Shown: positions 17,002 through 26,563 of the stretch, in pieces
How positions within the stretch are numbered: position 1 is the first letter of the stretch
How the letters are laid out: each line of letters opens with the position of its first letter
Assembly (NCBI GenBank): GCA_004144345.1
Contig: SEEL01000025.1
Span: forward strand, 1 to 48,398
Length of the DNA: 48,398 nucleotides
Source: Hyphomicrobiales bacterium
Lineage (GTDB): Bacteria > Pseudomonadota > Alphaproteobacteria > Rhizobiales > Devosiaceae
Direction: 5' to 3'
Translations under genes and position numbers: made by a program
The notes under the pieces: model-generated
Database searches by the model: none
What the model was told of the DNA's origin: nothing
The model's input: the letters and a program-made list of their open reading frames with translations, nothing else

Positions 17002-18245
17002 GCGACGCGGACCCCGAGCGAGCGCAACGCATCCCAATAGCCCGGATAGGTCTTGCCCACGCAGTCCGGCTCGAGAATGGCGATACCACCGACCTTGAGC
17101 CCGACCAGCGCCATGCTCATGGCGATGCGGTGATCCTCATAGGTGTGGATCTGCGCCGGCAGCGTCTGCCCGGCGAGCTGCGCATCGGACGAAACGACGA
17201 GATCGTCGCCTTCCTCATGCGCCAGCCCGGCGCGAACGCGGCTGAGCTCGGTCGCCATCGCGGTGATGCGGTCGCATTCCTTGACGCGCAGATTGGCGAT
17301 GCCGACGAAACGGACCGGCGTCGCGTTGAAGGCGGCCAGCGCGGCGAGAGTTGGAACGGCGTCCTGCATCTGCGAGCCGTCGATCACGGCAGGCATGTAG
17401 GGGAACATGCGGATGAACTTTGCCGCCTCGGCATCGGGCTGCGTGAACGCATCCATCGGCACGCCAAGGTCGATGCTGCCGCCGGTCAGCGCCTCGGCGG
17501 CCCAGAGGTAGGTCGCGGCGGAAGCGTCGGGCTCGATGACGAAATCGGTGGCGATGTATTTGCGCGGCTCGATGCGCCAGGTGGTGGCATCGGCCTGCGA
17601 TACTTCGGCGCCGAAGGCCCGCATGGCGGCGACGGTCAAATCGACATAGCCGCGCGCGTCGAGGTCCTTGCCGGTCAGCGCGACCTCGATCGGGCCCTCG
17701 CCGAACGGTGCGGCCATCAGCAGCGCGGAGACATACTGGCTCGACAGGCCGCCATCGATCTCGACCCGGCCCGAACCGAAATGACCCCGGCCCTCGACCA
17801 TCACCGGCGGGCAGCCGGTCGGCGCACTGGCGACGATACCGAGCGATTTGAGCGCGGTGACGAGCGGCCCGATCGGGCGCTTGCGCATCGCCTCGTCGCC
17901 ATCGACCACCACGACGCCATCGACCAGCGCCACTGCGGCGGTAAGGAAGCGCGTCGCGGTGCCGGCATTGCCCAGCATCAGGGGCTCTTTTGGTGCGGCA
18001 AGGAAACCGGCGCTGGTAACGATGAAGCTGGTCTCGTCCGGTTCATCGACGACGACGCCCATCTGCCGCAAGGCGGCAGCCATCAGCTTGGTGTCCTTGG
18101 ACTTCAGCGCACCGGTCAGCCGGCTCGTTCCCTTCGCCAGCGCGGCGAGGAGGAGCGCACGATTGGTGATCGACTTCGAGCCGGGCGGCGTGACGCGGCC
18201 GGTGAGCGGATGGCCGGGCGGCGTGATGGTGACGGATGCGGTCAT
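16998..18245 (-). CDS. aroA: 3-phosphoshikimate 1-carboxyvinyltransferase (EPSP synthase)
   Basis: Sixth step of the shikimate pathway, joining PEP to shikimate-3-phosphate; the target of glyphosate. From the ATG at 18245 the protein has 415 residues. Visible motifs are PGSKSITNRALLLAALA, LGNAGTATRF, RPIGPLV, SSQYVSALLM, QDAVPTLA (catalytic Asp), NLRVKECDRI and TYEDHRIAMSMAL. In the glyphosate-sensitive motif the residue corresponding to E. coli Pro101 is Phe100, while Gly95 (E. coli Gly96) is kept. The gene is the last of glmU-glmS-aroA; an in-frame TTG at 18281 just behind the glmS stop is a less likely start. In many alphaproteobacteria aroA is instead linked to cmk and rpsA, so a second copy elsewhere is conceivable. 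Confidence 0.93.
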   Translation of the reverse strand: MTASVTITPPGHPLTGRVTPPGSKSITNRALLLAALAKGTSRLTGALKSKDTKLMAAALRQMGVVVDEPDETSFIVTSAGFLAAPKEPLMLGNAGTATRFLTAAVALVDGVVVVDGDEAMRKRPIGPLVTALKSLGIVASAPTGCPPVMVEGRGHFGSGRVEIDGGLSSQYVSALLMAAPFGEGPIEVALTGKDLDARGYVDLTVAAMRAFGAEVSQADATTWRIEPRKYIATDFVIEPDASAATYLWAAEALTGGSIDLGVPMDAFTQPDAEAAKFIRMFPYMPAVIDGSQMQDAVPTLAALAAFNATPVRFVGIANLRVKECDRITAMATELSRVRAGLAHEEGDDLVVSSDAQLAGQTLPAQIHTYEDHRIAMSMALVGLKVGGIAILEPDCVGKTYPGYWDALRSLGVRVA

Positions 18246-18282
18246 GACGGGCGAGGTGACACGCCCGCCCGCCGTTTTCAAG

Positions 18283-20109
18283 CTATTCGACCGTTACCGA
18301 CTTCGCGAGATTGCGGGGCTGGTCAACGTCGGTGCCCATGAACACCGCCGTGTGATAGGCGAGCAGCTGCACCGGGATCAGCGCCAGGATCGGGGCGACG
18401 AAGCTCGAAACCTTCGGGATGACGATGGTTTCGGCGACGCCGTGGCCGATATGCGAGGCGCCCTCGGCATCGGTGACGAGGATGATCTGGCCGCCGCGGG
18501 CCGCCACTTCCTGCATGTTGCTGAGGGTCTTTTCCATCAGTTCGTCGGACGGGGCGACGACGATGACCGGCATCACTTCGTCGACCAGCGCGATCGGCCC
18601 GTGCTTGAGCTCACCCGCCGGATAGCCCTCGGCATGGATGTAGCTGATCTCCTTGAGTTTCAGCGCGCCTTCCATAGCGACCGGGAACATCGGGCCGCGC
18701 CCGAGATAGAGCACGTCCTTAGCCTTGCTCAGGCCTTTGGCAATGCGCTCGATGTCGCCCTCGGTACCCAGCGCGGCGGAAACGGCGGCGGGTAGCGCGG
18801 TGAGCGCCCGAACGAGTTCGGCTTCCTGCGCCCTGTCGATGGTGCCGCGCGCAACGCCAGCCGCGATCACGAGGCTGGCGAGCGCCGTGAGCTGCGCGGT
18901 CAGGGCCTTGGTGGAGGCAACGCCGATTTCGGGGCCGCAGAGGGTCGGGAATACCACCTGGCTTTCGCGGCCGATGGTCGATTCCGGCACGTTGAGCAGC
19001 GAGACCACATGCTGGCCCTGCCCGGCACAATAGCGCAGCGCCGCCAGCGTGTCGGCGGTTTCTCCCGACTGCGAGATGAAGAGCGCGGCACCACCCTGGG
19101 TGACCGGCGGCTCGCGATAACGGAATTCGGAGGCGACATCGACATCGACCGGCAGGCGCGCATAGCGCTCGAACCAGTATTTGGCGATCAGCCCGGCGTA
19201 GTAGGCCGTGCCGCAGGCCGAGATGGTGAGCCGCGGCAGGCTGGCGAAGTCGAAGGGCAGCTTCTCACGCAGCGCGACGCGCTCGGCGCCCATGTCCACA
19301 TAGTGGCTGAGCGTATGCGAGATGGTCTCGGGCTGCTCGTAGATTTCCTTGGCCATGAAATGGCGGTGATTGCCCTTGTCGACCATCAGCGCCGACGCCT
19401 GCGAGACCAGCGTCTCGCGGCGGACGATCGCGTCGGAGCCATCGCGGATGGTGACGCCCTTGGGCGTGATAACGGCCCAGTCGCCATCGAGCAGGTAGCT
19501 CAGGCGTGAGGTGAAGGGCGCCAGCGCCATGGCGTCGGAGCCCAGGTACATCTCGGTCTCGCCATAGCCGACGGCCAGCGGCGCGCCGTGCCGCGCGGCG
19601 ATCAGCAGCTTGTCGTGGCCCTTGAACATGAAGGCGAGCGCGAAGGCGCCACGCAGCTTCTTGAGGGTCGCCGCCACGGCCATCTCGGGATCGAGGCCGC
19701 GATCGATCTCGCGCGTCGCCCACAGCGCGACGGATTCGGTGTCGGTCTGCGTCTTGGGCAGATAGCCGTCCTTGCCTAGGTCTTCGAGCAATTCGCGGAA
19801 ATTCTCGATGATGCCATTGTGGACCACGGCAACCTTGTCGGTCGCATGCGGATGGGCATTGCCCTCGGTCGGCGCGCCATGCGTCGCCCAGCGCGTATGG
19901 CCGATGCCGATATTGCCGGCCAGCGGCTCCATACCAAGCTTGCTGGCGAGATTGCCGAGCTTACCTTCGGCGCGGCGGCGCGCGATGGAACCATGTTCCA
20001 GCGTGGCAACGCCGGCGCTGTCATAGCCGCGATATTCGAGCCGCTTCAGCGCATCGACGAGGCGCGGCGCAACCGGCTCGACGCCGATGATCCCAACAAT
20101 CCCGCACAT
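18283..20109 (-). CDS. glmS: Glutamine-fructose-6-phosphate aminotransferase (isomerizing)
   Basis: Makes glucosamine-6-phosphate from fructose-6-phosphate and glutamine, the entry to peptidoglycan and LPS amino sugars. 608 residues, the usual length. The N-terminal Ntn-type glutaminase begins MCGIVGIIG with Cys2 as nucleophile and has GHTRWATHG; two SIS domains follow, with SQSGETADT at about 350 and the C-terminal LAKSVTVE ending typical of the family. The ATG overlaps the glmU stop in a TGATG arrangement, so the two are translationally coupled. There is no room for a glmS ribozyme between them. The aroA start lies 37 bases downstream. Confidence 0.97.
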   Translation of the reverse strand: MCGIVGIIGVEPVAPRLVDALKRLEYRGYDSAGVATLEHGSIARRRAEGKLGNLASKLGMEPLAGNIGIGHTRWATHGAPTEGNAHPHATDKVAVVHNGIIENFRELLEDLGKDGYLPKTQTDTESVALWATREIDRGLDPEMAVAATLKKLRGAFALAFMFKGHDKLLIAARHGAPLAVGYGETEMYLGSDAMALAPFTSRLSYLLDGDWAVITPKGVTIRDGSDAIVRRETLVSQASALMVDKGNHRHFMAKEIYEQPETISHTLSHYVDMGAERVALREKLPFDFASLPRLTISACGTAYYAGLIAKYWFERYARLPVDVDVASEFRYREPPVTQGGAALFISQSGETADTLAALRYCAGQGQHVVSLLNVPESTIGRESQVVFPTLCGPEIGVASTKALTAQLTALASLVIAAGVARGTIDRAQEAELVRALTALPAAVSAALGTEGDIERIAKGLSKAKDVLYLGRGPMFPVAMEGALKLKEISYIHAEGYPAGELKHGPIALVDEVMPVIVVAPSDELMEKTLSNMQEVAARGGQIILVTDAEGASHIGHGVAETIVIPKVSSFVAPILALIPVQLLAYHTAVFMGTDVDQPRNLAKSVTVE

Positions 20110-21461
20110 CAGGATTTTCCTTTCGCAGCTTTTTTCGCGAGGGCTTTCTCGCGTAGTTTCGGGGCGTAGCCCGGCTTATTCTCCTGACGCGCCCGGCCAA
20201 AGGCCACGGCGCCGTCGGGCACGTTCTCGGTGATGACGCTGCCGGAGGCGGTATAGGCGCCCTTGCCGATGGTGACCGGCGCGACCAGCGAGGCATTGGA
20301 GCCGATGAAGGCGCCATCGCTGATCACCGTCTTGTCCTTGTTCACGCCGTCATAGTTGCAGGTGATGGTGCCGGCGCCGATGTTCACCTTGCTGCCAATC
20401 TCGGCATCGCCGAGATAGCTCAGATGCCCGGCTTTGGTGCCGGCGCCGATCTTCGATTTCTTCACTTCGACGAAATTGCCCAGATGCACATCGGGGCCAA
20501 GTTCGGCGCCGCCGCGGATGCGCGCGAAGGGGCCGATGCTCGCCCCCTGCCCGATCGTCACATCCTCGATATCGCAGAAGGCGCGGATCTCGACATTGTC
20601 GGCGATCTTCACGCCGGGGCCGAAGACGACATTGGGGAAGATCGTGACGTCGCGGCCGATCTCGGTATCCCACGAGAAGTAGACCGTGGACGGATCGCGC
20701 AAGGTCACGCCGGCCTTCATGAACTCGGTGCGGCGGAAATCCTGGAACGTCGCTTCAGCCTTGGCCAACTTGCTCCGGTCATCGACACCGATGACCTCGT
20801 CGGCATTGGCTTCGACATAATCGATGCGCTTGCCGTCGCCATTGGCGAGTTCGACCGCGTCGGTGAGATAATACTCGCCCTTGGCATTGGCATTGCCGAT
20901 GCGGTCGATGACCGCACGCAGCGTCTCGGCGCGGAAGCCGATGATGCCCGAATTGACCAAGCCGATCTGCCGCTCGGCCTCGGTCGCATCCTTGTGCTCG
21001 CGGATGGCGCGCAGCCGGCCATTCTCGGTCAGCAGGCGGCCATAACCCGTCGGATCGGAGGGGCGGAAGCCGACGACGACCATATCGGCGCCAGCATCGA
21101 GCCGGCTGGTGATCTCGGCGATGGTTGCGGTGGTGACGAGGGGGGTGTCGGCATAGAGCACGAGGATATTGCCATGCGCCGCGCCATAAGCGCTGGCCGC
21201 CTGGCGCACGGCATGGGCGGTACCGAGCCGGTCGATCTGCTTGGACATGCTCGCGCCGGGCACGATGGCGGTGACGGCCGCCTCGACGGCGGCGTGGTCC
21301 GGGCCGACAACGACGGCGACTGTCGCCCCGGCCGCCTGCGAGGTGCGGAGGACATGGCCGACGACCGGCAGACCGCCGACGGTGTGCAGAACCTTGGGCG
21401 TTGCCGATTGCATGCGGGTGCCCTCACCCGCCGCCAGTACTATCGACAACAAATCGGCCAT
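20109..21461 (-). CDS. glmU: Bifunctional glucosamine-1-phosphate acetyltransferase / UDP-GlcNAc pyrophosphorylase
   Basis: Catalyses the last two steps to UDP-N-acetylglucosamine in the cytoplasm. The N-terminal uridyltransferase has LAAGEGTRM and PKVLH; the C-terminal half is a left-handed beta helix with hexapeptide repeats (for example around FGPGVKIADNVEI and KVNIGAGTITCNYDG), ending in a basic tail. From the ATG at 21459-21461 it has 450 residues, normal for GlmU; a TTG 36 bases upstream would add 12 residues without homology. First gene of the glmU-glmS-aroA operon and divergent from the SPOR-like gene, with a 130-base shared upstream region. Confidence 0.97.
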   Translation of the reverse strand: MADLLSIVLAAGEGTRMQSATPKVLHTVGGLPVVGHVLRTSQAAGATVAVVVGPDHAAVEAAVTAIVPGASMSKQIDRLGTAHAVRQAASAYGAAHGNILVLYADTPLVTTATIAEITSRLDAGADMVVVGFRPSDPTGYGRLLTENGRLRAIREHKDATEAERQIGLVNSGIIGFRAETLRAVIDRIGNANAKGEYYLTDAVELANGDGKRIDYVEANADEVIGVDDRSKLAKAEATFQDFRRTEFMKAGVTLRDPSTVYFSWDTEIGRDVTIFPNVVFGPGVKIADNVEIRAFCDIEDVTIGQGASIGPFARIRGGAELGPDVHLGNFVEVKKSKIGAGTKAGHLSYLGDAEIGSKVNIGAGTITCNYDGVNKDKTVISDGAFIGSNASLVAPVTIGKGAYTASGSVITENVPDGAVAFGRARQENKPGYAPKLREKALAKKAAKGKS

Positions 21462-21591
21462 GTCCGCCCCGTTTTCCCCAAGCTGATTTGGTCCCAATCT
21501 ATGGCAGCAACGTGTTGGGAAACCATTACGCCGCCGCGATGGTAAACTCCCGTCAGACCGCGCGATTCGAGCGCGGCGCGGGGCACATGGT

Positions 21592-22368
21592 TTGGCGAAG
21601 CCGGTCGATCACTTCCGGGCATCGGACATCAGTTTCTGGGGCGCCTTTGCGCTCGTCGTCTGGGCATTGGCGCTGCTCGGCAGCAACGCCGCGGGCTTCA
21701 TTCCGCAAAGCGTGTTCGCCGGGCTGCATGCCTCGCGGCTCGAAGGCGCCAGCCTCAACCAATTGCGCGCCCAGGTGGCGGCACTCGAAACCGAGGCGGG
21801 CCGGCTCAAGCAGGAAAACAGCGTGCTGCTGCAACGCTTTGTGCTGAACGAACAAGCCAATGGCGAAGTGACCCGGCGCGTTGGCGCGCTGGAGCTGACC
21901 GTGCCGCGCCTGCTCGATGCGGTGAATGGCGGCCAGCCGGTCGATTACGGTACGACCGCCTCGACCGGCCGCGGCGCGACGACGTTCGACACCGACGGCG
22001 GCTCGGTCAGCTACACCACCACGCCGATGAGCAACCTCGCCCGCGCCCCGCAGGCTACGCAGCCGCTGCCCGATGAACTCGTGGCCGTGGTGCCGGATTC
22101 GAACTCGTTCGGCGTGGCGCTCGGCCCGCCGCTCGACCCCGATGAAGGCGAGGCCGCCTGGCGCAGTGTCAACGACCGTGTCGGCGCGCTTCTGCTCGGC
22201 CTCGGCCCGTTGCTCGCCAATGTCGAAGGTGGCGGCGGCAAACGCCTCGTGGTCGGCCCGATCACCACGGAAGCCGACGCCCGCCAGCTCTGCGGCCGCA
22301 TGGCCAAAGTCGGCATCGCCTGCGCCAGCGTCCCCTTCATCGGCGACCCGCTACCGCTGCTGAACTGA
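21592..22368 (+). CDS. Membrane-anchored protein with coiled coil and SPOR-like C-terminus
   Basis: A 258-residue protein predicted to sit in the inner membrane by a single segment at about 13-33 (FWGAFALVVWALALLGSNAAG), with the rest in the periplasm. A short coiled coil follows (about 50-85, LRAQVAALETEAGRLKQE), then a Ser/Thr/Gly-rich linker. The last 45 residues (LVVGPITTEADARQLCGRM, AKVGIACASV) resemble a SPOR domain, which binds denuded peptidoglycan at division sites. This assignment rests on pattern only. Start is the TTG at 21592; no better in-frame start exists. It is divergent from glmU, so envelope biogenesis is a plausible setting. Confidence 0.65.
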   Translation: MAKPVDHFRASDISFWGAFALVVWALALLGSNAAGFIPQSVFAGLHASRLEGASLNQLRAQVAALETEAGRLKQENSVLLQRFVLNEQANGEVTRRVGALELTVPRLLDAVNGGQPVDYGTTASTGRGATTFDTDGGSVSYTTTPMSNLARAPQATQPLPDELVAVVPDSNSFGVALGPPLDPDEGEAAWRSVNDRVGALLLGLGPLLANVEGGGGKRLVVGPITTEADARQLCGRMAKVGIACASVPFIGDPLPLLN

Positions 22369-22443
22369 TTTTTGGGCTGTTGCCGCGCCGACACGGACGG
22401 GTGCGCTAAAGCACAATAGATTCTAGCTACTGGGGGAACGAAA

Positions 22444-23490
22444 ATGCGCAAAATTCTCGCTGTCCTGACCATCCTTATTATCGGCTCGGCATCCGCTACC
22501 GCGGACGATGCGGCGCGCGCCCAACTTGCCGGCAAGACGATCGACGTCATAGTAGCTTTCTCTAATAGCGGCGGTGGTGCGCGGTTCTGGGCAATCTACG
22601 CCGAGGCGCTGCGGCGGCAGCTACCGGACACAACGATCCGCGCAAGGTTCAATGATGCCGGCAGTGGCAGCAGCGCGGCCAACGAGTTGTTCGACCTCCC
22701 GGAAGGAGCAATTGGCGTGGGTTTCGTCCGCCCGGCAGAACTCGCCTTTGCTCAAACCGAGGGCCGCGAGGACGTCGATTTCGACCTCCGAAAGGTAAAG
22801 TGGATCGAGGCGGTCGAACGCGAAACGCATTTCATGGCTGGCAGGAAGGGTCTGCCGACCAGCGCCGAAGAGCTACGCGAAGTGCCGTTGATCATTCCAT
22901 CGAATGCGGTCAGCGACACAAATTCAATCATCGCAGCCTTACTCAACGCTGTTACGGGCATGCACGGCCGCATCGTGATCGGGTTCAACAATGCCGACCG
23001 TCTGCGAGCCCTGATCGCTGGTGACGGTGACATGTACACCCAGGCCACGGACAGGGAGATCATGACACTGCTGGAGGCGGGTGAAATCACCTCGGTCTAT
23101 GTCATCGAGGGAGACGATCTGCCCGCCAATGTCGACACCAGCAAGACGCTCCAGACGTTCCTCGTTGACGGCGCACCACGGTTGGTCGTCGACTACATCA
23201 TCGCAGCACGAACGCTCGGTCGCGCATTCTATGCTGCGCCGGGGGTGTCCGACGCGGACGTTGCAGCTCTGAGGTCGGTGTTCCAGGACGCCATGAGCGA
23301 CCCGGTCTTTGTCGCCGAAGCCGAGAGACAGACTGTGCCGATCGCGCATGTTCCGCACAACGAGGTCGAGAGCAAGATGAGCATGCTGCTGCTCGAGGAC
23401 CCCGCGCTCAAGGCTGCCGTAGACCACGCGTATCAGTGTGGGCTTGCGATGTCGGCTGGCACCCTCGAAAGCTGTGACTTCGCGCAATAG
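22444..23490 (+). CDS. Tripartite tricarboxylate transporter substrate-binding protein (TctC/Bug family)
   Basis: Periplasmic receptor that delivers a carboxylate or similar solute to the TctA/TctB permease. 348 residues with a signal peptide (IIGSASATA, cleavage near residue 20). The family start after cleavage, KTIDVIVAFSNSGGGARFWAIYAEAL, keeps the GGG loop that lines the ligand pocket. The C-terminal half has LGRAFYAAPGVSDADVAALRSVFQDAM, typical of Bug proteins, and two cysteines near the end. GGGGGAACGAAAATG gives a good ribosome binding site. It is 26 bases upstream of the permease gene. Codon and base use are a little less GC-biased than in the flanking core genes. The substrate cannot be inferred. 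Confidence 0.85.
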   Translation: MRKILAVLTILIIGSASATADDAARAQLAGKTIDVIVAFSNSGGGARFWAIYAEALRRQLPDTTIRARFNDAGSGSSAANELFDLPEGAIGVGFVRPAELAFAQTEGREDVDFDLRKVKWIEAVERETHFMAGRKGLPTSAEELREVPLIIPSNAVSDTNSIIAALLNAVTGMHGRIVIGFNNADRLRALIAGDGDMYTQATDREIMTLLEAGEITSVYVIEGDDLPANVDTSKTLQTFLVDGAPRLVVDYIIAARTLGRAFYAAPGVSDADVAALRSVFQDAMSDPVFVAEAERQTVPIAHVPHNEVESKMSMLLLEDPALKAAVDHAYQCGLAMSAGTLESCDFAQ

Positions 23491-23516
23491 GCGCGAGGCG
23501 GGCCCAGGCTGAGACA

Positions 23517-25430
23517 ATGACCGAACTATTGTCGTTACTCACCAGCGGTTGGGGCGGCTGGATCACGGCGCTCGTCGCCGGCACATTTGTCGGCTTTATC
23601 GCGGGGCTGACGCCCGGTCTGGGCGGGCGCATCAGCATCATTCTCTGCCTGCCATTGGCGATCTTTTGGGATCCCCTCGGTGCTGCAGTCTTCCTTTTCG
23701 CCATGCACGCGGTCATCCACACAGCGACGTCGATCCCGGCGATCGCCTTTGCTTTGCCATCGACCAGTGGCGATGCGGCGACCATTCTTGACGGACACCC
23801 ATTGGCGAAAATGGGCCGCGGCGGCGAGGCGCTCGGCGCTAGCCTTTCGGCGTCAGCGCTCGGCGGGGTCCTTGGCGCCATTGCGTTCCTGCTCTGCATC
23901 CCCATCGCCCGCGCGCTGATTGCCTGGTTCGGGCCACCGGAATTCCTGGTGCTGGCGGTGGCCGGCCTCTCAATGGTGGTTACGCTATCGGGCCGGAGTC
24001 TGGTCACCGGATTTCTTGTCGCTCTGCTCGGCCTGCTGCTTGCCATGGTCGGCCGAGATGTGACCGTGTCAGCGGGCCGTTTCACCTTCGGTGTTCCCGA
24101 ACTTCTCGATGGCCTGAGCCTTGCCGCGTTCGTCGGCGGCATCTTTGCCGTCCCGGAAATGCTCTCACGCTTCGAGATTGAAGGCGGCGACAAGGTTCGC
24201 GCCATCGAAACGCGGTTCAAAGACGTGCTGCGGGGCATGTGGACGACGTTTCGCTACATCCCCCTCGTCATCCGTTCGTCAATCTACGGCATCGTCGTCG
24301 GCATCATGCCCGGTGTAGGTTCGAGCGTCTCGGTGTGGATGTCGTACGACTACGCGGCGCGCACGGTCAAAAGCGACATTCCGTTCGGCAAGGGCGCTAT
24401 CGCTGGGGTGATTGCGCCTGAGGCGGCGAACAATTCGAAGGAAGGTGGGGCCATGGTCCCCACGCTGTTCTTCGGCATACCGGGCAGTTCAAGCATGGCC
24501 ATCATGCTCCTCGCCCTGCACGTCGTCGGCCAGGAGATCGGGCCGAACCTCCTGACGACCAATATCCATGTTTCGCTGGTGCTGGCAGCCACCATACTGC
24601 TCGCCAATCTGTTGGCGGTGCCGTTCTTCTTTGCTGCCGTGCCGTGGATTGTCAGGTTGACCGCGTTGCGGCGCCAACACCTGGTTCCGATCGCGATCGC
24701 TATCTCGCTGTTCGCCTCCATGATGGAGGATATGAACATGGCGACGCTGGTGCAATTTGCGGCGGGTGGTGTGCTGGGCGTGGCGCTCAAATGGGTCGGC
24801 TGGCCCCGCGCCCCGTTCCTGCTCGGTTTTGTGCTCGGCCCGATTGCGGAACTCTCCTATATTCAGACGACGCAGATCTGGGGCTGGGCGATGTTCCTGA
24901 GGCCCATGACCCTGGCCATGGTCGCCCTGTTCGGGTTTGGGATCCTGCGCAGCGTCCTGAAGCGTCGCCCTGCGGTTGCCGATACCGCTCTGGGTAAACC
25001 AGACGGACTGGTCGCGGCACTCCTCCTCCTCATCTTCTGCACCGCGTTTCTCATGACATTGCGCCTGCCCGCAGGGGCCTCACCAGCGCCGCTAATTGTC
25101 ACGTCGCTCGGCATGGCGCTCGCCGCCCTGGCGATTGTGCGCTCCGTCTGGCCGACTGGCCAGAAACGCGAGGCACTCGAGCGGTTTGACTGGTTGGGTA
25201 CGACGACGCTCTTCGCCTTGGGCGTGCCAATCGCGGGCCTGCCGGCGGCATCTGCAATCTACACCATCTACCTTCTGACGCGCATGAAGGTCCGGCCGAT
25301 GACCGCCATCATAAGCGCCGCGATCCTGGCCGGCGTACAACTAGGGCTCTTGTCGCTCGTGCTTGACCTGCGGGCAGAGCCGTTGGTGCAAGGTTACCTG
25401 CTTTGGTGGATGGAAGCCCTGCTCAGATAG
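23517..25430 (+). CDS. Fused TctA-TctB permease of a tripartite tricarboxylate transporter
   Basis: Inner-membrane permease that uses the ion gradient to import solute delivered by the binding protein just upstream. Residues 1 to about 490 are TctA-like, with FIAGLTPGLGGRISI near residue 27, GIMPGVGSSVSVWMSYDYA near 262 and FFGIPGSSSMAIML near 320; these duplicated PG motifs mark the two halves of TctA. The last 150 residues contain about four further membrane segments with the layout of TctB, which is normally a separate small protein; no separate tctB gene is present. At 637 residues it is clearly longer than TctA alone. It overlaps the convergent ATP-grasp gene by eight bases. Confidence 0.85.
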   Translation: MTELLSLLTSGWGGWITALVAGTFVGFIAGLTPGLGGRISIILCLPLAIFWDPLGAAVFLFAMHAVIHTATSIPAIAFALPSTSGDAATILDGHPLAKMGRGGEALGASLSASALGGVLGAIAFLLCIPIARALIAWFGPPEFLVLAVAGLSMVVTLSGRSLVTGFLVALLGLLLAMVGRDVTVSAGRFTFGVPELLDGLSLAAFVGGIFAVPEMLSRFEIEGGDKVRAIETRFKDVLRGMWTTFRYIPLVIRSSIYGIVVGIMPGVGSSVSVWMSYDYAARTVKSDIPFGKGAIAGVIAPEAANNSKEGGAMVPTLFFGIPGSSSMAIMLLALHVVGQEIGPNLLTTNIHVSLVLAATILLANLLAVPFFFAAVPWIVRLTALRRQHLVPIAIAISLFASMMEDMNMATLVQFAAGGVLGVALKWVGWPRAPFLLGFVLGPIAELSYIQTTQIWGWAMFLRPMTLAMVALFGFGILRSVLKRRPAVADTALGKPDGLVAALLLLIFCTAFLMTLRLPAGASPAPLIVTSLGMALAALAIVRSVWPTGQKREALERFDWLGTTTLFALGVPIAGLPAASAIYTIYLLTRMKVRPMTAIISAAILAGVQLGLLSLVLDLRAEPLVQGYLLWWMEALLR

Positions 25431-26439
25431 AGGGGTCCCTAAGCAGGGTACTTGCAGCCATGAGCCAATAGCCGGCCTTGTAGTTGCGCATCCGCCAGTT
25501 GACGGGCGGGAAGCGCTCGAAGACTGGCTTGGGCAGTTCAAACGGCACAGGCTTCCCGCCAGAATGAGGCGGCTGATTCATTGCTTCGAACGCCTCAAGC
25601 ATTGTCGGCCGGAGTCGAGCGTATCGATCACGTCGCTTGCGAAGCTTGGGAATCGTAGGATTCGTGTTGATTTCGAAGACCTGCAGCCGACCATCGACAA
25701 ATCCGTAGTCGGCGCGACCGTAGTCGATGCCCGCGGTGGCAAAGACCTTGGCCAGAACTTCTGCATGCTCCTCATAATTGTCGAACAGCTCAAGGAACTC
25801 GCGTTCGCTATTGGCGTCGCGCTCGACCTGCCCCCGCTTCACATACCATTCCGTGTTGCGAAGGATGTGCTGCAGCACCAGCTTGCCGCCAATGTTGATC
25901 CCGCCGTACTTTCGGAAGTATCCGTCCGGAGACGACTGCGCATGATACTGCACGGCGATGCGTCGCTTGAGCGGTATGCCCCGCTTCTTCATGTCCTGTA
26001 GCGCGAGATCGAGTTCGGCTTCGTTGTGCAGCAATCCAGTGTCGGGACGCATGCAATCGTCTTCGGCTCGAATGAACACGGGGTAGGACGACGGTCGATG
26101 CCCCTGATCCAGGCGCCAAACACCGAAGTCATTTATCCCCACTTGCTGCAGGCGACTGAGGAGTGGAGTGCGCTCCAGCACCTCGAGGGGATGGTTGTAG
26201 ATTCGAATGGCAGGATCGGCCGCCTTCAGCGTCTCGGCTACCGTAGCGGCGCACTGAATCTCGTAGGCGCTCATTCGATCGAAATCAGTGAACACATAGT
26301 GTCCGCGGGGAGCCCGCCGGCGGCTGAACAACTCTTCGTAGGACATGGGCTGCAGATAGGGAACACGGCGCCATCCGGCCCCCCAGATGAACCCCCATAT
26401 CGTGTGGCAGTGATACGCCTTGGTGAGGAAATAGAGCAT
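25423..26439 (-). CDS. ATP-grasp-like protein of unknown function
   Basis: A 338-residue soluble protein. The C-terminal half has the ATP-grasp metal and phosphate motif: ADYGFVDGRLQVFEINTNPTIP at about 240-262, where Glu and Asn are the expected Mg ligands. Upstream segments resemble the nucleotide-binding subdomain (YPVFIRAEDDC, then GKLVLQHILRNTEW). The N-terminal third (YVFTDFDRMSAYEIQ, then IYNHPLEVLERTPLL) looks like the pre-ATP-grasp domain of RimK-like ligases. The acceptor substrate is unknown: amino acid, peptide or sugar are possible. The ATG at 26437-26439 follows a TGGGGGA ribosome binding site. It lies 124 bases behind the methyltransferase gene on the same strand, so the two probably form one unit. 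Confidence 0.65.
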   Translation of the reverse strand: MLYFLTKAYHCHTIWGFIWGAGWRRVPYLQPMSYEELFSRRRAPRGHYVFTDFDRMSAYEIQCAATVAETLKAADPAIRIYNHPLEVLERTPLLSRLQQVGINDFGVWRLDQGHRPSSYPVFIRAEDDCMRPDTGLLHNEAELDLALQDMKKRGIPLKRRIAVQYHAQSSPDGYFRKYGGINIGGKLVLQHILRNTEWYVKRGQVERDANSEREFLELFDNYEEHAEVLAKVFATAGIDYGRADYGFVDGRLQVFEINTNPTIPKLRKRRDRYARLRPTMLEAFEAMNQPPHSGGKPVPFELPKPVFERFPPVNWRMRNYKAGYWLMAASTLLRDPSI

Positions 26440-26563
26440 TCAGTCCCCCATCGGCCGCTCGGCGCCGGCGGACAAGCCAGCGACGCGCCCATGCCGCTCT
26501 AAGTCGAAAAAGTCTGGCGGTGCATATCCCTCGCGGCCCAGCCTGCAGATCGGAACGACGCAG

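Noticed and set aside
20107-20111. glmS ribozyme upstream of glmS
   Set aside because: glmU and glmS overlap as TGATG, so there is no leader; the ribozyme is a Gram-positive feature.
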